This document shows positions 22,323 through 33,955 of a DNA stretch of 64,000 nt, in pieces. Position numbers and translations under genes: made by a program. Source of the DNA: Membranipora membranacea (lineage: Eukaryota; Bryozoa; Gymnolaemata; Cheilostomatida; Membraniporidae); NCBI GenBank assembly GCA_914767715.1, contig OU612075.1, forward strand, positions 2,356,001 to 2,420,000, in the 5' to 3' direction. The first letter of the stretch is position 1. Every line of letters starts with the position of its first letter. The notes beneath the pieces are model-generated. The model worked only from the letters and a program-made list of their open reading frames with translations. It did no database searches and was not told the DNA's origin.

Positions 22323-23319
22323 ATGAAGTGTGTCATCGCTCTCGCCGCCATCATTGCCGTCGCCGCAGCTGCCGGGTAAGTTGGCTGTTTTACACTCCTT
22401 ATTCGATAATCAGAAGTTTTACATTATTTCATACATTTTTGAACCATGGTGTCATTGTTATAATGCATATTACTTTCACTGTCAGTCCATTGTCAATGCA
22501 AAGAAAATGCAAGGTTTGCGGTTGCTGGAAAATCGTAGTTTTGAGAAAAAGTCAAACTTGTCATGTACTTATTCTTATTTCCCTATGGCTGTCCCCCTAA
22601 TTTGATTGAGGGGGGGACAATTAATAACAGTAAAAAATACAAGGCTAATATTGACCTTTCGTTCTCTTGTTACAGTTACGACAGCAGCTCCAGCAGCGCC
22701 TCCTACGAGGTCGCCAAGTCCGCCTACGGAGTTTACAACCGTGGATACGGATACAACAACGGATACAACAAGGGATACGGACTCTACAACCGTGGATACA
22801 ACACATACAACAAGGGATACGGACTCTACAACCGCGGATACGGATACGGACGTCGTGCTGCTTACCCAGTCAAGCAGGTCGTTGCCAGCGGAAGCTACAG
22901 CGTTGAGTACACCAACAAGTACGGACAGGACAAGTCTGCCAGCCACTCCTACGAGGTCACCAGAACCGTCGGAGCTTACAACCGCGGATACGGATATGGA
23001 GCTTACAACCGCGGATACGGATACGGACGTCGCACCGCCGGATACGGATATAACCGCAAGAGCTGTAAGTAGATTTAGTATTACCAAGTACTGTAATGTC
23101 TAATAAATTGCGCGTTCAAATTAGAAAACTCAGCTATAACCTTGACAGTGTGTTAGCTTTCTCCAGTAAAAACCAAAATGTCAAGACCTCTTCTTGCACA
23201 AATTTATTATTCCTGATGTGAGGAAACTGTTACTTGGTCTGTGTCTGGCCTGAATAAAACTTATTATTTACTACAATCATTGGTTATTACTATTTTTATT
23301 TGCAGACGGACTTTATTAG
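22323..23319 (+). CDS. Secreted Gly/Tyr-rich repeat protein 2 (151 aa)
   Basis: Coding exons 22323-22375, 22676-23064 and 23306-23319, phases 2 and 1, total 456 bases. The signal peptide is MKCVIALAAIIAVAAAAG, with cleavage expected before YDSSSSS. The body has YNRGYGYNNGYNKGYGL-type repeats, a GYGRR dibasic step, the conserved core SGSYSVEYTNKYGQ and SYEVTRTVG, then GYNRGYGYGRR repeats. Without the last splice the frame would end ...KSCK-stop. The strong donor AGCT|GTAAGT and a matching 14-base exon in all four paralogs show the true end is ...RKSYGLY. Tyr and Arg richness with Gly suggests an insoluble extracellular matrix, adhesive or tube protein (inference). It faces the paralog at 25920-26873 tail to tail. 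Confidence 0.88.
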
Positions 23320-23453
23320 GCCCTAACACTGATCTCACAACACGGAGATGGTACAGCTTATTGACACCGCAGATTCCTAAGGGATTAATTCAAATATTAA
23401 TGTTATGAGTTTTTCTTTGCAAAATCTTTTGTGACTTTTTTTTGTTTTTATTC

Positions 23454-23459
23454 AATAAA
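23454..23459 (+). terminator. Polyadenylation signal of Gly/Tyr-rich gene 2
   Basis: AATAAA 135 bases after the stop codon. Confidence 0.7.
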
Positions 23460-24919
23460 TTTACTATCAATCCTCTATCCTGACTACTCATTCTCTAAAA
23501 GATCAAAATCAAGACCTTCTTGCTGTAGGGCAGGCTCTGCAATAAAAAATGTGCGTTTGTGGAATTGTCACAAAACTCGGATTTTTGGATACTCCAAATG
23601 AGAAAATCTGATCTAGTAATCTAACGGAAAAATTTGACTGAAAATCTGCAGTGTTAATGCACTTTCAATACTTACTCCACTGAAGATATAGTAGAACTGT
23701 GATATTATTACATTTATCATAAATATTTTGATAGCTGTGTTTTTGGGGTTGCTATCCTCCTGCTCCCAAATCAAAACAGCTCAGAAACACAATCTTAACT
23801 TTTGGGATATCGAACTGAACCATCCTGCTAGACTTGATAGATACATATGCACAATTTTTTTTTTCATCTCATGGTCATGCAAATCTTAGCAAAACTTAGC
23901 ATTGGTGGCTGTGTTGATTTAAAGTAGAAGACAACACTGGGACCGCTAAATACGTATCAAGATACAATTAACCTTCACCAGTAGGCAACATATTCAAGAC
24001 TGAGATGACTGTTTATATATTAAGATCGACATAACAAAAGATAAATGCCTCGATTCTAGAAAAAAAAATTGTTATACTTCATTTTTTCCAATAATATATT
24101 TATATGGAGAGTACGGGTATTTGTGTTACTGAAACAAAATGGTGGAAGAGAGTTTGTTATTGAAATAATTCAAATATTCAAATTTAACATACATTTATAA
24201 CATCCAAATTTAGAAGGAGTACATCGTTACGCATCAAATATCAAAATATAACTTTTGTGGTTACTGTCTAAAAGCACTTGTTTGAAGGCCTCCAGATTGT
24301 GTTACATATGCACTAATTGAAGCGGTGATTCAATCTACACTGTAAAAACTCAATGTCTAAGGCAGTACCATGTTAGTTAAAGTATTATTATCAAACGGAC
24401 CCTCTGAGTAAATATACTAAAATCAAAATAAATAATTAAAATCCATCAATAAAAAGCTTTGAAGACATCGCATCTTAATCACATTCAGAGGATATTATGA
24501 TCCTTTTTCTTTCGAGTTAAATTTGTAACTTCCGCATTTATTGGTCTTTGAGAGAGAGCAGGTGTTCCATTTGGGCAAATGAGACTTTTTTATGTTTTTA
24601 GGACTCCAATGGAGACAGGGTAAATTATTATTCTGATCACATGATATACTATTGCATGTTTATCTCGGAATGGTAGAGCGTGAATTAACTCACATAGCTT
24701 TAGTACCACCAGATGGAATTAGGTGTGACGACCCAAGGTCATTTTCGAGAAGTTGGAATACATAAGGTACTCTGACTAAACTGGCACTGACGATCAGTCA
24801 TACACATCCTAATATTGTAATTTCGATGTCATTGTTGTTTCTATAACATGTGAGACTATTTAATCAAGTTTTTTAAAATTGTTGCAAAAAAAAGTTACGG
24901 GATGGGCGCTACTGCAGCA
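23460..24919. other. Intergenic stretch, nothing recognised
   Basis: AT-rich sequence without long ORFs, between the tail-to-tail genes 2 and 3. Confidence 0.5.
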
Positions 24920-25752
24920 TCAAAGATATAATACAGCTAAGCGACAATGTTTCAGAGTAGTTTTTAAGTATTTTATTATGTACATCAATTTTTGAAGAAC
25001 TAGTATCGGACCTATTTAGCATTTTATTTTTTAACCAAATGTGGCAGAGAGAGAATACAATACATATACATATATTGCCCTATCACCCTATAAACTCCAG
25101 GTTAAAATATCATTGAGAGGGAGGGGCGTCTTGTGAATATACCTAATCAACTAGCCTGTGGTGGCCAAATTCCCACAGATTGCTGTAGCGGTCAATGCCA
25201 ATGCTTGTATCGTAATAGCACAATCTAATCAAACTCACAAATTGTCACGTATTTATCATCATTGCGACCAATTGCGATATTTGTGTTTTTTTTAAGGCTT
25301 TGAGAGATTTCTAAAAGGGCATTTTATGAATCGTTGAATTTCTCAAACTGCTATGATACTTCCATCATATGACCCGTTCATGCTATTGTTCTTCTTACAA
25401 TTTAATAAAAGACTGGCCCCACTGAAGCTTGCAACCATTTCTCAGCCATAGTCAGTGAAACTTTGCTCTTTACCCATTTCTTTTTTGAGATAATAAACCT
25501 CATTCAACATGAAATGAAATCTTGCCAACCCAACCGCCTCTCCTTCCCCATCTCCTTTATTTCTGTGATTGTTTGTACAAAATATATTTTAAATCAGTGC
25601 ATCCTGCTGCAGCATCTTAGCCAAATGGGGTGATTTCATTCTTGAGCTTCTATTCTGAACTAAGCAATCCAAGGTTCATTAAAATACGCCTGATGCCCAG
25701 TTTTAAAGATGTTCAATTTCAATATTACCAAGGGGTTGTTTGTGGATGGAAA
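24920..25752. repeat. Dispersed repeat, first copy
   Basis: About 830 bp, over 90% like 28006-28812, in the same orientation. Non-coding; no terminal repeats recognised. Ends near the 3' side of Gly/Tyr-rich gene 3. Confidence 0.85.
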
Positions 25753-25782
25753 CTACTGTTCTGAATGTGGTGTGATAACAGA

Positions 25783-25788
25783 TTTATT
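25783..25788 (-). terminator. Polyadenylation signal of Gly/Tyr-rich gene 3
   Basis: AATAAA on the minus strand, 130 bases past the stop codon. Confidence 0.6.
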
Positions 25789-25919
25789 GAACAAAAACCA
25801 AGAAAAAATCACAAATTTCCTCAAAAAGAGCGTAATATGATCATAGGTGAAATCTTTGGCGTCAACAAGTAGTTATTCTCTTCCAATGGGGTAATTCATG
25901 ACTAGCTTCTGTGTTAAGT

Positions 25920-26873
25920 CTAATAAAGTCCGTCTGTAATGAGAAAAAGTTTAATTCATGACCTTGACAAATGATAAAATGGATACGTAATAAGGGAAGA
26001 GTGTTGCTAAGCCGAATAATTAGAAGCATGGCTAGGTAAATTGACAACATTAGCATCAATTTATTATCAATTTAATAACTCAATTTGTCATCATCAAGTC
26101 ATAAGAAAAGTTACTTGACTTAACCTCCAACTTGGTTGTGGTAAATACACCCTCTTGGTATTTTACTGCAAGCATATCTCTTTGAGCACAATGTAGATGT
26201 TCATTTACTTACAGCTCTTGCGGTTATATCCGTATCCGGTGGCACGGCGTCCATATCCGTATCCGGCAGTGCGACGTCCATATCCGTATCCGCGGTTGTA
26301 TCCACCATAGGTTCTGGTGACCTCGTAGGAATGGCTGGCAGACTTGGCTTGACCGTACTTGTTGGTGTACTCAACGCTGTAGCTTCCGCTGGCAACGACC
26401 TTCTTGGCTGGGTAAGCGACACGACGTCCGTATCCATATCCGCGGTTGTAGAGTCCGTATCCCTTGTTGTATGTGTTGTATCCACGGTTGTAGAGTCCGT
26501 ATCCCTTGTTGTATCCGTTGTTGTATCCGTATCCACGGTTGTAAACTCCGTAGGCGGACTTGGTGACCTCGTAGGAGGCGCTGCTGGAGCTGCTGTCGTA
26601 ACTGAAACAAAAGGTCAATACTTAGCCTTGCCCTTTTTAAGGTAATGAGTTGTCTTCACACAATCAAAGTAAGATGGCAGCCACAGGTTAATCAATTAAA
26701 ATAATGATAAGCTTGACTTTTTTCCAAAATAATGATAAAGATAACATTAAATGCAATGGGATCTTCTAGCAAACAAAACTTCACATCATTCTGTGAGAGA
26801 GTGCAAATATGCGGACTTACCCGGCAGCGGCGGCGATGGCAATGATGGCGGCGAGAGCGATGACACACTTCAT
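25920..26873 (-). CDS. Secreted Gly/Tyr-rich repeat protein 3 (151 aa)
   Basis: Exons 26821-26873, 26213-26601 and 25920-25933 on the minus strand, the same sizes as gene 2 (53, 389 and 14 bases). Signal peptide MKCVIALAAIIAIAAAAG, then YDSSSSSASYEVTKSAYG, YNRGYGY and YNKGYGL repeats, RVAYPAKKVVASGSY, the conserved SVEYTNKYGQ core and a tail with three GYGYGRR-type steps. It ends Tyr-Gly-Leu-Tyr. Codon use in exon 2 is very biased (GGA for Gly, TAC for Tyr), which makes the other frames open and explains the long shadow ORFs there. Function as in its paralogs: probably secreted and structural, unproven. Confidence 0.88.
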
Positions 26874-27217
26874 GATTTTGGCTGTAAATAAAACAATAAT
26901 AAACAATTGAATGGTGAGAACTATGTGTTGTAGATACAGGCAGGTAACCTATCAATGGACTTTGTTTTCCACTGGATGTCTTATGCATAGATTAAATTTT
27001 CTTCCTTTAAATAAATTCACTGAATTTAAATTCAATTTTTCAATTAATTCTAATCAAATAACTGTATTGAAGTGTTGAAAAAATAGAGAGAAGACTTTTT
27101 TTTCAACAATTTCATTAATATATAATATATAGTATATAGTTCTTTTAAATTTTTAATATTTTTAAATTTCAAATTTTTTTAAATATAATATAATAAAACT
27201 TTAACATGCCTACTCAC

Positions 27218-27282
27218 TTGATGTTTCTCTGCAGGTTAAAGTCAGGAATGATTTTTCTCTTGCTCTCCTCATCCTTTTTATA
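27218..27282 (-). promoter_or_regulatory. TATA box and untranslated first exon of Gly/Tyr-rich gene 3
   Basis: TATAAAAA (minus strand, 27275-27282) and a leader almost identical to that of gene 2, ending ATCAA|GTGAGT. The sequence upstream (AACAAGTTCATTACCATGAC) is also shared with gene 2. Confidence 0.75.
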
Positions 27283-28005
27283 CTGGAGCAGCTGCCATTA
27301 TCACCTTGGCAACAAGTTCATTACCATGACAACAACTTGTTAGTTTTCCCTTACACCGATTCTAGACAAAATCCGTTGCTAGCATTCTCTAATTACTAGT
27401 TCTAAAGTTTGCAAAACTTATTTGGCATCCTTTAAGTGACAATTCTTTTTTGCTGAATCACGCTGAGAAATATCCTCAAGAGAAAAATAACAAAATAAAG
27501 TATCTTTGGAGATCATTGATAGATGGTGTTAATAATTACCTCTGTCAGGAGATTATGTAATATCCCATTATTCTTGGATCTGAAATCACGAGGTTATCCT
27601 CTGGTAATAATAATTATTTGTAATGAAATATGTACAAATACTGCTGATTCATGGTCCAAATTTAACAAAAAACAATAAATTTAAACCCACACATCATTCC
27701 CAATTTCTTGGATATTGAAGTTAACTTCCAATAGTATATAAGCATTGTTCAATAAAAGTCGGTGTGCCTAGCTGAAGCAGGACTGGAAATAATTTAAAGA
27801 AAAAATTATATATGTTAATCATTGCATTGTTGACAGCGCATTTAATTCACTGTGCACTATCCAAAGACCATCGCATGTAATAGTCAGTCAGTTACCTATG
27901 ATAAAGTTTTGTCAGCAGATTCATGGTAAAAAGATTCAAAGCTCTACTTGACATGAATTATGGAGGGTGGAAACGGTGCCTCTCATGATGGAAGGTAACT
28001 CAAAC

Positions 28006-28812
28006 ATCAAAGGTATAATACAGCTAAGCGACAATGTTTCAGAGCATGTTTTAAGTATTTTATTATGTACATCAATTTTTGAAGAACTAGTATCGGACCT
28101 TATTAGCATTTTATTTCTTAACCACATGTGGCAGAGACAGAATACAATACATATACATATATTGCCCTATCACCCTATAAACTCCAGGTTAAAATATGAT
28201 TGAGAGGGAGGGGTTGCTAGTGAATATGCCTAATCAACTAGCCTGTGGTGGTCAAATTGCCACAGATTGCTGTAGCGGTCAATGCCAATGGTTGTATCGT
28301 AATAGCACAATCTAACTAAACTCACAACTTGTCACGTATTTATCATCATTGCGACCAATTGCAATATTTGTGTTTTTTTTTAAGCTTTGAGAGATTTCTA
28401 AAAGGGCATTTTATGAATTGTTGAATTTCTCAAACAGCTATGATACTTCCATCATATGACCTGTTCATGCTAATGTTCTTCATACAATTTAATAAAAGAC
28501 TGGCCCCACTGAAGCTTGCAACCATTTCTCAGCCATAGTCATTACCCATTTCTTTTTTGAGATAATAAACCTCATTCAACATGAAATGAAACCTTACCAA
28601 CCCAACCGCCTCTCCTTCCCCATCTCCTTTATTTCTGTGATTGTTTGTACAAAATATATTTTATGCATCCTACTGCAGCATCTTAGCCAAATGGGGTGAT
28701 TTCATTCTTGAGCTTCCATTCTGAACTAAGCAATCCAAGGTTCATTAAAATACGCCTGATGTCCAGTTTCAAAGATGCTCAACTTTAATATTACCAAGGT
28801 GTTGTTTGTGGA
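28006..28812. repeat. Dispersed repeat, second copy
   Basis: Direct copy of 24920-25752 with small indels. It runs straight into the duplicated TRIM exon 3 block at 28826. Confidence 0.85.
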
Positions 28813-28825
28813 TGTTTGTGGTATG

Positions 28826-29212
28826 GAAACTCCATCAGATACCTTAACTGTGTTATCGCCTCCGAACCTAGCCTGTCTTGACAAGTTCTGTTGGGTGGGT
28901 GTTCTCCCCCCTTTTTCAACAAAGCTTGTCAAGACAGGCTATTCCAAACTAATCTCAGTTGTATTTTAATAACCTCATTTTAGGCACACAATGACCTAAA
29001 TGAAGGTCATAAGATGATATCGATTGAGGCTTACAAAGAGTCATTTTTGTCTGAAGAGCTGCGTTACTGTAAGAATCACAAATCAGAGCCGATTACCATT
29101 GGGTGCAACAGATGTTGGATATTGCTTTGTCCTCTCTGTATATCATCAACTGGTAACTGCAGGACAGGTGAGCTGGCTTATTTTCCATCTTGTGACATTC
29201 AGATTCCTCTCA
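28826..29212 (+). pseudogene. Orphan copy of TRIM exon 3 and its flanking intron
   Basis: Matches 10124-10512 at about 97%, including the acceptor TTTTAG at 28978-28983, the type-2 B-box coding exon (about 28984-29167) and the donor GACAG|GTGAGC. No RING, B-box 1, coiled-coil or propeller exons of the same strand are nearby. It is therefore a duplicated fragment, not a gene. The intron hairpin CTGTCTTGACAAG ... CTTGTCAAGACAG is kept. Confidence 0.8.
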
Positions 29213-30240
29213 CTACCGTGGCCCAGAAAGCCGGATAAAACTAAACTTATCTGCTGTGAATTCAATTTAAAAATGCCTGAATTGAATTAAACATTTCATT
29301 GAATTTAATCAGACTTCTCTGCATCAAACATTTTTGTTCTGCATCCAACTTTTCTACTCTGCATCAAAATTTTCTACTCTGAATCAAACTTTTCTACTTT
29401 GAACCTAACTTTTCCGCTACATTGATGTCAACCGCCCTCTATTATATATTACCTGTATGTAGGTCCTCAGTACACCAAAAGTTCATTGTCAATAGGCTTT
29501 CATTTCAATTCATCATTGATGATTTGCAATAGAACCAGAGACTATAGATGTATTATCTATAGTCTCTGATAGAACTGCGTGGCAGTCTTTATAAAGGGCA
29601 CAGTCACATAGCATGGACAATACGTTTCTCCCAAACATTTTGAACAGCTTTATCAGAAAAAGATTTACATATACTCAGATCATCCAACTTCTGAGAAATT
29701 GACATAGAATCTCATTGAGTCACAGCAAAATCAGACACTAATCCCATAATCAGATGGGATTATGGGTTTATGGGTTTTCAGTTTTCCATTTTCATCTCAC
29801 TGTTGAAATGAAAAGGAAGAAACTGGTTTATACGGAGAGACCCTCTGTTTGCTTTTCTAGACAGATTATTATTTCTTCATGGGTGTTGGATTCTAAACCC
29901 GTCCAGCAAATAGATGTGAAAAGTGTATCATCATAGAAATTGGTGATTGCCTCAACAGACAGAAAGCCACATTCTCTTCGGACCCATGCCTTCACAAATT
30001 TCGTTAGGTTATACGCTGAAGCTAAGCAATTATCATGTATGAATCTGAGTATGTTTGAGTCAGATTGCTAGCAAAAATTTATAATATTCTGCTGATGCAA
30101 AGCAATAAAACCTCATAGAAAACAAAGAGCTGGCATCTGACCGGATTCAATTCTATTTCATGACACCTGCTCTTACTAAAATAATTATCCTAGTAGAGGC
30201 TGGCCCTTGCAAAAACCTCCGCACCACTTGGAATACTATT
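29213..30240. other. Intergenic stretch with simple repeats, no gene seen
   Basis: About 29315-29412 is a degenerate 20-bp tandem repeat (TCTGCATCAAACTTTTCTAC), about five copies. A perfect 13-bp stem (AGAGACTATAGAT ... ATCTATAGTCTCT) lies at 29537-29567. The short ORF at 29754-29936 is not recognised. Confidence 0.5.
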
Positions 30241-30502
30241 CACTACAGATTTTGTTCGCGACGTACAAGGACTTATTTGTAAGAGTTATCTTCCCAAATT
30301 ACAATGTAGTCCATGCCATTCATTGTCAGGATTTACAAAGCAGTATTGATACAGGATAACAATACCAACATCAAACAATGGCAACTGGAATTGTATAACT
30401 GGTGATATTTATGTATTCATAAGGAAAACAGCACAAGCTAAGATTGCACAGCTGCAGTAAAGTCGAGATGACAAGATCTGTTTTGCCTCAGAATTGCAAT
30501 TA
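30241..30502 (+). repeat. Left terminal arm of the CACTA element, first part
   Basis: Inverted match to about 49671-49922, split from its continuation (36647 onward) by the Harbinger insertion. Confidence 0.85.
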
Positions 30503-31099
30503 TAAAGCCTTGTACCCACCAATGTGCTTTTTTAATCTCAGGAATTTCTAAGATTTTGCACTGGCAATCATTAAAGAATTTGTGGGTACCACAAAATGCA
30601 GCACAACATATTTCACACAATTTAGGTACCCATCAAAACGCACAACTGTCGCAGGAACATCTTTTACCAAATCAGGAAAACCTTTAGCAAACTTTAAGGT
30701 TTTCTTAGTAAGTTTTCTATCTCTCTCTCTGGTGTGTGAGGAACAAATAGTGAATAAAACTTCCTTTTGTTGATCAGTCTGCGCATGTGCGAACTGTTGA
30801 GGCATACGTTCGTCTCTGCAGCATAGGGCTTGAACTAATTCACCTAGTCTGAGTACCAAAATTGGGAAAACAATGGAAACCCATAATTTGGAAATATTTG
30901 GGCCTACATGGAACACTGGTTTTGATATCTCATAACCTTGAACCCTGGGAGTTGCCTTTCTTGATGGAAGGCAGCGCCACCACTGCTGTGCTGCAGAGAT
31001 AGACTATGTCACAAGGCTATCCTGCAAGCAGAATGTTTGTTGATAGCAGTCACACAGTTCATTCATACATTTGTTTAGAATACAAGTACTATAATCACA

Positions 31100-33296
31100 A
31101 TGGCAGCTATCAACAAGAGACTACTACTCATTACACTTCTGAGGAGGAGGGTCAAGAGAAGAAGGATGGAGGCTAAGAAACAGTGTAGGAGGTGGTGGGT
31201 GAGGCCAACACTGCTTAATAGAAATCAACATGGCCAATTCCATACAATCATGGAAAACATGAGAAATAATGACCGTGAGTGGTATTTCAGGTAAGAATTA
31301 TATTTTGACACATTCATTACACTATTCTACAATGGTATTGAATAACAACACTGTTTATGTGGCCTTGGACTTTGCCTCCATGTAAAAGTGGCAATTGCTT
31401 AGCTTCTACTGCAGTGTATATGTTTGTGTGGCGTATGCTACAAATATCTGTTGATAATGATAAGTTAGAATAATAATAATAGGTCAAGAGTGCAGGGCTC
31501 GTCCACTAGTATGGTTGACATCTTGGTGAAGCAACATTATAGGCCTAGAGAGATTAGTGCTATCTAACACTAGCAATTGGCCCTTAAACCATGTACCTAG
31601 TCACTTTTTTCAAAGACTTCTGCGGGCCTTTCTCATTCTTAGTTGTGAACAAACCCGGTATTGTTGTAGATTTCTTCGAATGTCACCAGAGAGATTCGAG
31701 CACCTGGCAGAGTTGACAAGGCCATATCTGACTAAGCGTTGCTGGAACAGAGAAGTAATCTGCCCAAAGCAACGCCTTGCTATAACCCTTCGCTATCTGG
31801 CGACAGGAAACACGCAGGCATCAGAGAGTTTCAACTTTGTGGTAAGTGTTGATGTGTACTCCAAAAATACATCCAGTAGGTATCATGATAAACTGTATAC
31901 GACCTTTACATCCCACATACTAGCAAAGGGTTACAGTAGAAATATGAGTACACGGTATTTAAAACAAGTGTCCCTTTGCTGTTAAATTATCATGGTGGGT
32001 CAGAAGGCAGCGATATGTTATTTTTACCAGCTACGTGCAGACAGGCAGAGCTGTTAATATACTATGAATCAAAACTATTTGCTCATACAACTATTTCTTT
32101 CCTGTCATATTGCTTTCAGTGGCTTTTTAGATGTTGATGTCAGGCATGATTAAAATAATTATGAGTGAGCTCTTCCCTGTCCGACTGTACTTAGTTTGGG
32201 GTTAGTGAAAAGCGCCCTAGTCAAAACGAGCAAGGCTTGTGGTTAGGGCTACGCTTTCTTTGCTTTCAGTGGCTTTTAATATGTTAATATAGGGCATGAT
32301 AAAAATATGATCAAACTTTTGCTCATATTTTTGATATTATAGCAATTTAAATTTTTTACACAATGATTTATCTTGTAGCAGATCAGATTTTTATATACCC
32401 GTAAGATAGTGGGCTCTTTGTTGTTTCAGGTTGGGCGAACAAGTGTATCGAGGATTGTGCGTGAGGGCTGCACTGCCATCTGGAATGCGTTGAATGAAAC
32501 TTACCTCACTCATCCCAGGACTGAAGCGGAATGGAAGGCTATTGCTGATGAGTACTTTCAAGAATGGAACTTGCCACATGTTATAGGAGCATTGGATGGA
32601 AAGCATATCAACATCCAGTGCCCAAAACTAGGTGGTTCAGACTTCAGAAATTATAAAGGTTTTTACTCGACTAACCTTATGGCAACATGCGATGCTAAAT
32701 ATAGATTTATCTTCGTAGATGTTGGCTCGTATGGTAGAGACAACGATGCAGCTGTATTTAACAGAACAAATCTCTATCAACTTCTCGAATCTGGAGATGC
32801 AAAAATACCTCCGCAATCACCTGTTAACGGCTTCGACTTACCATATGTATTAATTGGGGATGAAATATTTCCCCTTAAGAACTGGCTTATGAAGCCGTAT
32901 CCAGGTAGCAATCTTTCAGAGTCTCAACGTATATATAACTACCGTTTATCTCGTGCTCGTAGATGCATTGAGAACGCTTTCGGTATTCTGTCAGCAAGAT
33001 GGCAGATATTCAGAAGACCTATATGTGCCAATCTCGATCTCATCGATAATATAGTGCAAGCCTGCTGCTGTTTGCACAACTATCTATTGAGCACAGACAA
33101 TGCCAAGTATTTACCCACAGGATTTGCTGACTCCTATGATTCAAGTGGTCAACTGATTCATGGCGGATGGAGAGCCTGTATATCTAATCAAGCCTTTGGA
33201 AGCTTGGCAAATCAGGGGTCAAACTTCAGCGGCCTCAATCCAAAAACAGTGAGAGACCGGTTTTGTCTATATGTGAACAGCCATGAAGGATCTTAA
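31100..33296 (+). CDS. Harbinger (HARBI1-like) DDE transposase, 409 aa
   Basis: Exons 31100-31290, 31670-31841 and 32430-33296 join in phases 2 and 0 to an open frame of 1230 bases. The N-terminus is basic (RRRVKRRRMEAKK). The join of exons 1 and 2 restores the family motif YFRFLRMSPERF, and that of exons 2 and 3 gives VVGRTSVSRIV, a helix-turn-helix. The catalytic triad is visible: Asp in GALDGKHI, Asp in VGSYGRDNDAAVF, and Glu in RARRCIENAFGIL. Length is near the family norm (about 350-420). The enzyme cuts and rejoins the element ends in the nucleus, normally with the partner DNA-binding protein encoded opposite. No stop or frameshift is seen, so it may be active. Confidence 0.9.
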
Positions 33297-33404
33297 GCAT
33301 GGCAAGTAGAATATATCCGTGACAGTGGCCGTGTTGCTGTGTAGATAAAAGTTTTGTAAACTGATTTTTTATTTTTTTTTATATTTTTGTACAATATAAT
33401 TTTA

Positions 33405-33935
33405 TTTGCACAGCCTGTGCAAGAAACAAATAACAAAAAACATTATTTATCGAAATAAACTGTAAAACTTAAAAAAGAGTCGCATATAAAACAAAGTGAG
33501 CATATAAATTATGCAGAAGCTACTGAGATCAACGAAGAGGAACCAATAATGCTGTTCTGGTAATGGCATCATCATATTATGCTGCTAAATTTGGATTTAT
33601 CTGCACAGCTTGTGCAAGAAACAAATAACAAAAAACATTATTAATGGAAATAAACTGTAAAACTAAAAAACTAAAAAAAAAGTCGCATATAATACAAAGT
33701 GAGCATATACATTATGCAGAAGCTACTGAGATCAACGGAGAGGAACCAATAATGCTGTTCTGGTAATGGCGTCATCATATCATGCTGCTAAATTTGGATA
33801 TATCTGCACAGCTTGTGCAAGAAACAGATAACAAAAAAGATTATTGATGCAAATAAACTGCAAAACAAGGTAAACGTATGAAAACATAAATAAAATAAAC
33901 TTCATGCAGAAGTTACAGAGATCAGCCCAGATGGA
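33405..33935. repeat. Tandem repeat of about 195 bp between the two Harbinger genes
   Basis: About 2.7 units, each with CACAGCTTGTGCAAGAAACA, starting near 33409, 33600 and 33804. It separates the 3' ends of the convergent genes and holds AATAAA-type signals. Confidence 0.8.
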
Positions 33936-33955
33936 TGAATAATACCAGGAGTAAT

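Noticed and set aside
22575-23103. Long Thr/Asp-, Val/Ser- or Gln/Arg-rich ORFs over Gly/Tyr-rich gene exons (also at 4786-5292, 26201-26645, 51485-51971)
   Set aside because: Shadow frames of repeated GGATACGG-type codons. The signal-peptide exon and splice phases select the Gly/Tyr frame.
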